DNA from: VBOC01 sp964512655
GTDB lineage: Bacteria; Bacteroidota; Ignavibacteria; UBA10030; SZUA-254
Direction of reading: 5' to 3'
Length of the DNA stretch: 64,000 bases
Assembly: GCA_964512655.1 (NCBI GenBank)
Contig: CAZEJT010000006.1
Span: forward strand, 62,001-126,000
Part shown: piece after piece, positions 51,128 through 59,500 of the stretch
Position numbering within the stretch: position 1 is the first letter of the stretch
Layout of the letters: each line of letters starts with the position of its first letter
Position numbers and translations under genes: made by a program
The notes under the pieces: model-generated
Seen by the model: only the letters and a program-made list of their open reading frames with translations
Told to the model about the DNA's origin: nothing
The model's database searches: none

Positions 51128-52132
51128 ATGCCAATTAGAGTTGGAATCAACGGCTTCGGACGAATCGGCAGAAACGTCTTCCGCGCCGGAGCCGGTTCGC
51201 CCGATATCGAATTCATCGCGGTCAACGATATCACGGATGCGAAGACGCTGGGTTACCTGCTGAAGCACGATTCAGTCGTGGGCAATTTTTCGGGCAGTGT
51301 GGAAGTGAAGGACGGCTCGCTCGTGGTGAATGGAAAGCCGCTGAAAGTGATTTCAGAGAAGGATCATACAAAATTGCCGTGGAAGGACCTCGGGGTCGAC
51401 CTTGTCATCGAATCGACCGGCCTCAAGCACTTCACGGACGGCGACGCGGCACGGCAGCACCTCACGAACGGAGCCCGGAAAGTAGTGATCACCGCGCCCG
51501 CGAAGTCGCCAGACGTCACCATCGCCCTCGGCGTCAACGACTCCGCCTACGATCCCGCGAAGCATCATGTGATCTCAAACGCTTCCTGTACCACGAACTG
51601 CCTCGCTCCGGTCGCAAAAGTCCTCATGCAGAGTTTCGGCGTCAAAAAGGGATTGATGACCACGATCCATTCGTACACAAACGACCAGCGCCTCCTCGAT
51701 CTCCCCCATTCCGACCTGCGCCGCGCCCGCGCAGCCGCGCTGAACATGATACCCACGTCAACCGGCGCCGCCAAGGCGCTCGGGCTCGTGCTGCCGGAGC
51801 TGAAGGGGAAGCTCGACGGCCTTTCCATCCGTGTCCCGACGCCCAACGTCTCACTCGTCGACCTCGTCATTGAGGCGGAAAAACCCGCCACGAAAGAATC
51901 GGTCAACGCGGCGTTCAAGGCGGCCGCCTCAGGCCCGATGAAAAACATCCTCGAGTACACCGAGGACCCGCAGGTATCATCCGACTTCAAAGGCAATTCC
52001 CATTCCGCGATTTTTGACGCGCCTCTCACGTATGTCATCGACAACATGATCAAGGTGCTCGCGTGGTACGACAACGAGTGGGGGTATTCCTGCCGCGTCA
52101 TCGACCTGGTGAAGAAGGTCGGGGGAAAATAA
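51128..52132 (+). CDS. gap: Glyceraldehyde-3-phosphate dehydrogenase
   Basis: Glycolytic and gluconeogenic NAD(P)-dependent dehydrogenase. The 334 residues show the nucleotide-binding GINGFGRIGRNVFRA, active-site SNASCTTNCLAP with C154, and the C-terminal YDNEWGYSCRVIDLV. The gene is 24 bases upstream of pgk, the next enzyme in the pathway, and is preceded by a promoter candidate and a CAATCGGAGAAT region near the ATG. Confidence 0.97.
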   Translation: MPIRVGINGFGRIGRNVFRAGAGSPDIEFIAVNDITDAKTLGYLLKHDSVVGNFSGSVEVKDGSLVVNGKPLKVISEKDHTKLPWKDLGVDLVIESTGLKHFTDGDAARQHLTNGARKVVITAPAKSPDVTIALGVNDSAYDPAKHHVISNASCTTNCLAPVAKVLMQSFGVKKGLMTTIHSYTNDQRLLDLPHSDLRRARAAALNMIPTSTGAAKALGLVLPELKGKLDGLSIRVPTPNVSLVDLVIEAEKPATKESVNAAFKAAASGPMKNILEYTEDPQVSSDFKGNSHSAIFDAPLTYVIDNMIKVLAWYDNEWGYSCRVIDLVKKVGGK

Positions 52133-52156
52133 TTCGTGGCGGGCGGGGGCTCTGTC

Positions 52157-53350
52157 ATGAATAAACTCACGATCGACGATGTCCGGCTGAGAGGCAAACG
52201 GGCCGTCGTGCGTGTCGATTTCAACGTTCCGCTGAAAGAAGGGCGGATCACCGACGACAAGCGGATCGTCGAGTCGCTTCCGACTGTCAGAAAGATCTCC
52301 GGCGAAGGGGGACGAGCCATCCTCATGAGCCACCTCGGAAGGCCCGACGGAAAAGTCAAACCTGAGTTAAGCCTCGCCCCGGTCGCGAAACACCTTTCGG
52401 ATCTGATGCAGAAGCAGGTAGGCATTGCGCCCGATTGCACAGGCCCCCGCGTGAAGGAGATGGTTCGCGCGATGGCCGACGGAGATGTGCTCCTGCTCGA
52501 AAACCTCCGCTTCCACGCCGAGGAGGAAAAGAACGACTCGTCGTTCGCCCGGCAATTGGCGGAGCTGGGCGAGATCTATGTCGACGACGCCTTCGGGACT
52601 GCACACCGCGCTCACGCCTCGACGGAAGGGATTACGAAGTTCCTCACCCCCGCCGTTGCCGGGTACCTGATGCTCAAGGAGTTGAAGTACCTCAGCCGCG
52701 CGGTTAGCAATCCGGTCCGGCCGTATGTCGCAATCCTCGGCGGCGCCAAAATCTCGGGGAAGATCGACGTCATCCGCAACCTCATGAACGTGGTGGACAC
52801 GATCCTCATCGGAGGCGGGATGATGTTCACGTTCCTGAAGGCCGAGGGACTTGAGACGGGAAACTCCCTTGTCGAAGCCGACAAGGTAGACCTCGCGGGA
52901 GAGCTGCTCGGTGAAGCGCGGGCACGGGGAGTCGGGCTGATCCTTCCCGTGGATTGCGTCGTCGCACAGCGCCTCGCGAACGAGGCGGAGCACGAGACCG
53001 TGCCTGTGAGGCACATCTCACCTGGCTGGATCGGTGTTGATATTGGTCCGGAAACTATTACATTATTCGAACATGCGATGCGCGGCGCAAAGACAGTTGT
53101 GTGGAACGGACCGATGGGCGTTTTTGAGATGCCGAACTTCGCGCAGGGAACGCAACAGCTCGCTTCGATCCTCGCGCGCGCGACAGCAAACGGAGCAACC
53201 ACCATCGTCGGCGGCGGAGACAGCGCGGCGGCGATCGCGATGATGGGCCTCGAGAAATCCGTAAGCCACGTGTCCACCGGAGGGGGAGCCACCCTGGAAT
53301 TCCTTGAGGGAAAAGTGCTGCCCGGGGTTGCGGCGCTCACCCCGGCATGA
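52157..53350 (+). CDS. pgk: Phosphoglycerate kinase
   Basis: Makes ATP from 1,3-bisphosphoglycerate, directly after GAPDH in glycolysis. The 397 residues contain VVRVDFNVPLKEGRITDD, LMSHLGRPDGK, AHASTEGITKFL, GGAKISGKIDVI, and the nucleotide-binding tail GGGDSAAAIAMMG and HVSTGGGATLEFLEG. The ATG at 52157 (MNKLTIDDVR) was preferred over an in-frame GTG at 52136 because it fits the family N terminus. Confidence 0.97.
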   Translation: MNKLTIDDVRLRGKRAVVRVDFNVPLKEGRITDDKRIVESLPTVRKISGEGGRAILMSHLGRPDGKVKPELSLAPVAKHLSDLMQKQVGIAPDCTGPRVKEMVRAMADGDVLLLENLRFHAEEEKNDSSFARQLAELGEIYVDDAFGTAHRAHASTEGITKFLTPAVAGYLMLKELKYLSRAVSNPVRPYVAILGGAKISGKIDVIRNLMNVVDTILIGGGMMFTFLKAEGLETGNSLVEADKVDLAGELLGEARARGVGLILPVDCVVAQRLANEAEHETVPVRHISPGWIGVDIGPETITLFEHAMRGAKTVVWNGPMGVFEMPNFAQGTQQLASILARATANGATTIVGGGDSAAAIAMMGLEKSVSHVSTGGGATLEFLEGKVLPGVAALTPA

Positions 53351-53416
53351 CCACCGCCTGAAACGTATTTCCTGCGAAAAACGTTAAAGAATGAAGACAG
53401 AACAGTAGACGAGACG

Positions 53417-54319
53417 ATGTCGTATTATAGATATACAAATTCAGGGTATTACAGGCCGTCGTTCTTCGGCGGCTTTAAGTATTTCCCCCCCGTGGTAAAG
53501 ACCCTGCTCATCAGCAACGTCGCCGTCTATTTCATCACCAATTTCCTCGGGATGTTCAAATTCCAGGGGGAGCCGATCGCGGCGCTCATCAACACCTATC
53601 TTCCGCTCTATCCTATCGGAGACGGGTTTCAGATCTGGCAGCTTGCAACGTACATGTTCATGCACGGCGGAATGCTGCACCTTCTGTTCAACATGTTTGC
53701 GCTCTGGATGTTCGGGATGGACCTGGAGAACGACTGGGGATCGCGGAAGTTCCTCTCATATTATCTTCTCTGCGGGCTTGGGGCGGGACTCTCGAACCTT
53801 TTCATCGGCCCGTTGTTCGGCTCGGGCGGGCCCACGGTAGGGGCTTCCGGGGCGATCTACGGAGTCCTCATCGCATTCGGAATGATGTATCCTGATCGTC
53901 CCATCTTCCTCTATTTTCTCCTCCCCATCAGGGCGCGCTACTTCGTGCTGATCTACATATTTCTCGAGGTCTACGCGGGGGTGACCGGCTCGCAAGACGG
54001 CGTCGCGCACTTCGCGCACCTCGGCGGCGCGGCGGTGGGCTTCATCTATCTCATGATCGACCAGCGCCGTCTCCCGTTCCAGGGGGCGATCTCAAGAGCC
54101 GCGAAACGCATCGTTCCGTCTGAAAAGGTCGGGGAGTATTCGTCATACGATCCGAGGCGCGCGGTCGACGCGAAGTATTCCGACATTCCGGATTCGGAGG
54201 ATTCGGTGACACAGCAGCAGATCGACGAGATCCTCGATAAGATCAACCAGCAGGGGTATCAGAGCCTCACCGAGAACGAGAAGAAGATCCTCTTCAACGC
54301 AAGCAAGAAACTGAACTGA
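53417..54319 (+). CDS. Rhomboid family intramembrane serine protease
   Basis: Six-helix rhomboid of 300 residues. The catalytic dyad is S144 in GASGAIYG and H201 in AHLGGAAVGF; HGGMLHLLFNMFALW (near 83-97) is the conserved loop-helix. A cytoplasmic tail of about 85 residues follows, ending in a helical ENEKKILFNASKKLN element often seen in Bacteroidota rhomboids. Cuts transmembrane substrates; the target is unknown. Start is the only fitting ATG. Confidence 0.93.
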   Translation: MSYYRYTNSGYYRPSFFGGFKYFPPVVKTLLISNVAVYFITNFLGMFKFQGEPIAALINTYLPLYPIGDGFQIWQLATYMFMHGGMLHLLFNMFALWMFGMDLENDWGSRKFLSYYLLCGLGAGLSNLFIGPLFGSGGPTVGASGAIYGVLIAFGMMYPDRPIFLYFLLPIRARYFVLIYIFLEVYAGVTGSQDGVAHFAHLGGAAVGFIYLMIDQRRLPFQGAISRAAKRIVPSEKVGEYSSYDPRRAVDAKYSDIPDSEDSVTQQQIDEILDKINQQGYQSLTENEKKILFNASKKLN

Positions 54320-54335
54320 CAGTTTTCCCCTCCGC

Positions 54336-55472
54336 ATGGATCTAACCCTCCCCGTTCTCAATAACTCAGTCCAGACCGTCCCGGAAGACGGGAAGCACCC
54401 CACGTACAAAGTCGGCGTCAGGCGCAAGACCCGCCAGGTGAATATCGGCGGCATCCGCGTCGGCGGGGACGCGCCCATCTCGGTGCAGACGATGACGAAG
54501 ACGAAGACCTCCGACATCGAAGGGACCGTGGGTCAGATCGTGCAGGCGGCGGAGGCGGGATGCGACATCGTTCGCGTCACCGTGAACGACAAGGAGGCGG
54601 CCGACGCGATCGGCGAGATCGTCAAACGCTCCCCGATACCGGTCGTTGCCGATATACACTTTAACCACATTTTCGCCCTCAAATCGATCGAGGCGAATGT
54701 GGCGAAAGTCCGGCTCAACCCCGGCAACATCGGTTCGCGCGACCGCATCCGGCAGGTGCTCACGCAGGCCAAAAACAAAGGGATACCGATCCGCATAGGA
54801 GTGAACTCCGGTTCGCTCGAGGAGGATATTCTCGAGAAACACGGATACCCCACCGCCGAGGCGCTTTACGAGAGCGCGATGCGCCATGTTGAGATCTGCG
54901 AGGAGAACGGCTTCAGGGACGTGATCATCTCGGTGAAATCCACCGACGTCCGGCTCATGATCGAGGCGTACCGGCTCGTCGCTCAGCGCACAGACATTCC
55001 GCTTCATCTCGGCGTCACCGAGGCGGGCCCCACGAAAATCGGCACGATCAAATCGGCCGTCGGCATCGGAACGCTCCTTGCGGAAGGGATCGGCGACACG
55101 ATCCGCGTCTCCCTGACCGATGACCCCGTGAAGGAAGTCGAGGTGGGCAAAGAGATCCTGAGATCGCTGAGCCTTGCTTCGCGCAACATCGAGCTTATTG
55201 CCTGTCCCACATGCGGCCGCCTCGAAGTCGACCTCTTCGGCATTATGGCGCAACTTGAGGAGAGGCTCGCGGGGATCAAGAAGCCCGTGAAGATCGCGGT
55301 CCTTGGCTGCGTGGTAAACGGGCCGGGAGAGGCGAGTGAGGCGGACATCGGGATTGCGGCGGGAAAGGGCGTCGCAATCCTCTACCGCAAGGGGGAAGTC
55401 GTGCGGCGAGTGAAGGAATCGGAGATCGTTCAGACGATCGTGGAGGAGGTAGAAAAGTTTCAGCCGCAGTGA
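54336..55472 (+). CDS. ispG: 4-hydroxy-3-methylbut-2-enyl-diphosphate synthase
   Basis: Iron-sulfur enzyme of the non-mevalonate isoprenoid pathway. The 378 residues carry TIM-barrel blocks (GGDAPISVQTMTKTKTSDIE at the start, VVADIHFNHIFALK, RLNPGNIGSRDRIRQV) and the 4Fe-4S ligands in ACPTCGR and LGCVVNGPGEA. This is the short bacterial two-domain type without the plant insertion. It starts 16 bases after the rhomboid gene. Confidence 0.96.
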   Translation: MDLTLPVLNNSVQTVPEDGKHPTYKVGVRRKTRQVNIGGIRVGGDAPISVQTMTKTKTSDIEGTVGQIVQAAEAGCDIVRVTVNDKEAADAIGEIVKRSPIPVVADIHFNHIFALKSIEANVAKVRLNPGNIGSRDRIRQVLTQAKNKGIPIRIGVNSGSLEEDILEKHGYPTAEALYESAMRHVEICEENGFRDVIISVKSTDVRLMIEAYRLVAQRTDIPLHLGVTEAGPTKIGTIKSAVGIGTLLAEGIGDTIRVSLTDDPVKEVEVGKEILRSLSLASRNIELIACPTCGRLEVDLFGIMAQLEERLAGIKKPVKIAVLGCVVNGPGEASEADIGIAAGKGVAILYRKGEVVRRVKESEIVQTIVEEVEKFQPQ

Positions 55473-55520
55473 CGCGACTTCGGGGGGCTCGCCGCAGGCG
55501 AGAGTAGGGGGGAGCACACG

Positions 55521-55543
55521 GTAGGCGCCGGCTTTAGCCGGCG
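55521..55543. repeat. Dispersed repeat family A, copy 6 (reverse orientation)
   Basis: GTAGGCGCCGGCTTTAGCCGGCG: the family A core with the TAC tail on the left, that is, the opposite orientation to most others. Confidence 0.85.
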
Positions 55544-55586
55544 TTCGTCGTAATGAGCGATTGAATAAACGAGAAAGGAAACTCCG

Positions 55587-56171
55587 ATGGCAGCCTACAG
55601 TATCACCGCAATCCTTATCCTCTGCATCTGCACGACAGCGCTTGCCGCCGGTGGAGCGGCTTCGCACCATCCCGCTGACCGCTCCGGCAAGCCCGGCGTT
55701 CTGGATTTCACGATGAAGACCATCGACGGCACCCCGAAAAAGCTCTCCGCCTACAAGGGGAAAGTAGTGATGATTGTGAACACCGCCTCGGAGTGCGGCT
55801 ATACGCCTCAATACGAGACGCTGCAGAAACTGTATGATGCGTACAAGGACAAGGGATTCTGCATCCTTGCCTTTCCTGCGAACAACTTCGGCAAGCAGGA
55901 ACCGGGCTCAAACTCCGAGATCAAGACCTTCTGCACGACCAAGTATCACACGACCTTCGACCTGTTCGAAAAGATCAGCGTCAAAGGGAACGATCAGCAT
56001 CCCCTCTATCAGTACCTCACCAAAGACTCGCCGTACCCCGGCGACGTGAAATGGAATTTCCAGAAGTATCTCGTCGACCGTAACGGCAAGGTAGCCGCCC
56101 GTTTCATGTCGGCAGTCGATCCGATGTCGCCTGAGGTGCGCACGGAGGTGGAAAAGCTTCTCGCGCCCTGA
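55587..56171 (+). CDS. Exported glutathione peroxidase family protein
   Basis: Thiol peroxidase with the thioredoxin fold. After a signal peptide (MAAYSITAILILCICTTALA, cleaved near 20-22) come the conserved VNTASECGYTPQY with peroxidatic C70 (Cys, not selenocysteine), FPANNFGKQEPG with Q104, and VKWNFQKYLVDRNG with the catalytic Trp/Asn. The usual resolving Cys of thioredoxin-dependent members could be C116 in KTFCTTKY. The 194 residues are normal. Periplasmic peroxide defence is the likely job. A GAAAGGAAAC site precedes the ATG. Confidence 0.93.
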   Translation: MAAYSITAILILCICTTALAAGGAASHHPADRSGKPGVLDFTMKTIDGTPKKLSAYKGKVVMIVNTASECGYTPQYETLQKLYDAYKDKGFCILAFPANNFGKQEPGSNSEIKTFCTTKYHTTFDLFEKISVKGNDQHPLYQYLTKDSPYPGDVKWNFQKYLVDRNGKVAARFMSAVDPMSPEVRTEVEKLLAP

Positions 56172-56202
56172 CCAGCCCAAAGCTCTCGGCATACCCGTAG
56201 CC

Positions 56203-56226
56203 GCGCCGGCTGAGGCCGGCGATTAC
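56203..56226. repeat. Dispersed repeat family A, copy 7
   Basis: GCGCCGGCTGAGGCCGGCG followed by ATTAC, a slightly diverged family A copy 31 bases after the peroxidase stop. Confidence 0.8.
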
Positions 56227-56312
56227 CGGTTGTCTCGCCACAACCCGAAACCCGTTGAATCTCTCCTGAACTTTTTCAGAGAGCCGAAGTATTGTTTATA
56301 GGAGGCGGAGTA

Positions 56313-56369
56313 ATGCGGGATGAGGGACGTAGGGACGGGATGGCGCAGCCGGGTCGACGCAGAGCATAG
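56313..56369 (+). CDS. Possible 18-codon Arg-rich leader ORF
   Basis: AGGAGG (56300-56305), then ATG at 56313 with seven-base spacing, then 18 codons (MRDEGRRDGMAQPGRRRA) and TAG. Six of 18 residues are Arg. The ORF starts at the foot of a strong RNA hairpin and ends within it. The ideal Shine-Dalgarno is unusual for this window. Coding is unproven. Confidence 0.3.
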   Translation: MRDEGRRDGMAQPGRRRA

Positions 56370-56417
56370 GCTGCCGAGATCGGGCGAGGTCCCTTCATCG
56401 GCCCCGTCCCCTCCCGC
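56315..56417 (+). ncRNA. Structured RNA element before the giant secreted protein
   Basis: Outer pairing: GCGGGA (56315-56320) with TCCCGC (56412-56417) and GGGACG (56324-56329) with CGTCCC (56405-56410). A competing stem pairs GGGACGGG (56332-56339) with CCCGTCCC (56403-56410), and GCAGCC (56345-56350) pairs with GGCTGC (56369-56374). The 3' side runs into T-rich sequence (56419-56436). The two alternative outer stems could switch. I could not match it to a known riboswitch class; it may simply be the terminator region of the peroxidase gene. Confidence 0.4.
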
Positions 56418-56439
56418 TGATTTTACGGCCTTTTTGCTA

Positions 56440-56468
56440 TTGACAATCAGCCGAATGCTCGGTATATT
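56440..56468 (+). promoter_or_regulatory. Promoter of the giant secreted protein
   Basis: TTGACA (56440-56445), 17-base spacer, TATATT (56463-56468). Leader of about 105 bases, which runs GC-rich without a clear Shine-Dalgarno. Confidence 0.75.
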
Positions 56469-56579
56469 CCAGCCGTTCGGGGGGAAACACCTTTCGGTTC
56501 GTCACATCTCCTGAAACACGCCAGCACGCGCAACAATCAGGGTGGGTTTTAGGATACCACTTCTCACGGGAGACATTCT

Positions 56580-59500
56580 ATGGGTGCGCGCATCTCAGCC
56601 ATTCTCCGTTGGGCTTTCCCCGTCTTCGTTACGCTGTTTCCGACGATCCTGTCGGCACAAGCCCCCGATTCGGCTCGATGGAGGTTCTACATCAAACTCA
56701 CCGACAGCGTCACGGGCATCTCCTCGACGGCTGCCCTTGGCTTTCACCCGAGAGCGACGCTTGGCATCGACGACACCCTCAGAGGGTTTACGGATCACTG
56801 GACCGCCGCCGACTCCGCAGTTGTTCTCGAGTTTCCTTCTCCACCCCTGTTCTTTTTTGAGGAAATCCGCATCAACAACGGCCGGCAACCGCTCCCCAAT
56901 CATGGACTCATATTTAATAACATCCATCCGTGGACCGGTCCGTCGATGGTCGATACCTTCGTCGTGTTCATGAACGGTGCGCAAAACCACGATGGGGACA
57001 GTCTGTATGTGTACACCCACCCGCAGGTCCTTACCTGGCCATCCGTGCTGAACTCGTACGCCGACAGCATCATCTTGAGAGATGTGGCCACCGGCTCCAC
57101 GCCGGGACCGTATGTCCGCGTCGACATGCTGAATCAGACCCAGTTCACTTATCGGGGGAATAATTATTTAGACACGATTTCCAGCACCTTTACCGTCGAC
57201 GGTTTCAACAAAGGATTCTTGATCTACGTTTACCATCCGAAGAAGGACGTCGGGCCCCAGCCTGTCCCGATCATTTCACCCCCGAACGGGGCGACAAACC
57301 GGCTGCTGAGCGAGACATTGCAATGGACTCCAATCTCGGCGCCATATTATTACAAAGTTCAGGTCAGCCACTCGCGCAGCTTTGCAGATACCATGGTTGC
57401 CGACTCGGGGCTTTTCACCTCGAAGAGCATCAGCGGACTCGCACAGGGCACGTGGTACTATTGGCGCGTGATCGCCGCCAGCGCGTATGGGGTCAACTAC
57501 TGGCCCGTCCCTCCCGACAGTTTCCGGACGACAGCCGAATGGCTTGACGATCCGACTGTGAACAACGCAATCTGTACCTCGATCCACGCTCAGACGGGGC
57601 CAACCGCGGTGAGCGACGGGGCGGGCGGTGCGATCGTGTGCTGGACCGATCTGAGAAACGGCTCGAATACCGACATCTACGCGCGACGTGTCGACGCATC
57701 GGGAGTTGTGCAATGGACGACGAATGGAGTCGCTCTGTCGGCCGACTCGAACAATCAGGAGGCGCCGGTCATGGTGAGCGACGGAGCGGGCGGCGCGATC
57801 ATCGCCTGGCAGGATTTCAGAAGCGGCTCAAATTACGATATCTATGCTCAACGCGTCAATAGTTCCGGTGCGGTTCAGTGGATGGGGGGTGGGGTTCCGA
57901 TCTCCTCGGCAGCGGGCGATCAATCACACCCGGCAATCGCCGGTGATGGCGCAGGCGGCGCGATCATTACATGGCAGGACCACCGGGGATCGGACCTCGA
58001 CGTTTACGCGCAGCGGGTGAACGCCGCCGGCTCGGTCCAATGGCTGTCCAACGGGGTCCCAGTGTCGGTGGCAACGAACGACCAGGCGCTACCCGCCATC
58101 GTGAGCGACGGCGCCGGAGGCGCCGTGATCGCATGGCAGGATTTACGGGGAGGATCCGATTTCGATATGTATTCCCAGCGGATCAACGCTTCGGGATCTC
58201 CGCAGTGGCTTCTCAACGGTGTCTCCGTCTCCGCGGCGGCTTCGGGCCAGATCAAGGCCTCCATCACCGGCGACCGCAGCGGCGGCGCGATCATTGCCTG
58301 GCAGGATCAGCGGAGCGGAGGGAACCATGTCTATGCGCGGCGGATCGACGGATCGGGAACGCCGAGGTGGACATCGGACGGCGTGCCGATCTCAACCGCG
58401 TCAGTCTCACAGTATGCCCCATCGCTTGTCGGAGACGGCACAGGAGGCGCGATCATCGCATTTGCGGACTATCACTGCAGCGGATGCGGGAGCAACATCT
58501 CAGCCCAGCGGATCGATTCTGGCGGGACTCCGCAGTGGACTGCGGGCGGCATAGCGGTCACAGCCTCCAGCGATTCCGCCGATCACCTTGCGATGGCATC
58601 CGACTCTGCAGGCGGCGCAATAATTGCGTGGTCCGGATTCAGGCCGTCGTCCCCGGGCTCGGGCGTGGACATTTATGCCCAGAGAGTGAACAGAGGAGGC
58701 ACGCTTGAATGGATGGCGGGCGGTATGGGTATCTGCAAAGCGGGCCAGAACCAGGCGACCCCGACACTCGTCACCGACGCGAGTGAGGGCGGAATTCTCG
58801 CCTGGAGCGATCCGCGCACAGACGCGAGCGGAGATATTTACGGACAGCGGATACTGGCCGACGGATCACTTCCCCGGCCGGGCATCATTGCGGGTGTCAT
58901 GTTTAACGATTCGAACAGCAACGGGGTGAGAGATCCGAACGAGCCGGGATTGGCCGGATGGACCGTCACGCTGCATTCGGCCCTTGGCACCCCCGCGATT
59001 ACCGACGCGTACGGGAATTTCAAGTTCACGAACCCTGCGCCCGGGGTGCATTTCATCGACGAAGTCCTGCAGGACGAGTGGATCCAGACCTATCCCCGCG
59101 GGCAGGGTGCTCACACAATTTCTTTTTCCTACGGAGATATCGTCACCGGGAAGAAGTTCGGAAATGTTCATGCGGTGACATTCACCGGATCGTCCGGGGG
59201 CAATTGGTCTGATCCCTCAAACTGGGGCACCTCCCAGACGCCCGGAGCGAACGATCCGGTCGTTATTCCGCCCAACACCCAGGTGGTCGTTGATAACCTC
59301 ACGAAAGATACGATCCTCATCCTCAGAATACAGAGCGGGGCGACGTTGACGTTTTCCGACGGCGTGGGTCCTCTGACTGTGGCGGGGAACTTTAGCAACG
59401 ACCCCGGCGGCACTCTTTCATTCCCCGGCGGAAGCGCCATTCCCGGCCGCACTGGACGGAATTCGCCAACCCCGCCCTATGGGACAAAAGCAACCTCCGG

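Noticed and set aside
56332..56410. Similarity of ACGCAGAGC and nearby stems to GEMM (c-di-GMP) riboswitches
   Set aside because: Only a few bases agree; the tetraloop-receptor half and ligand-binding positions cannot be aligned.
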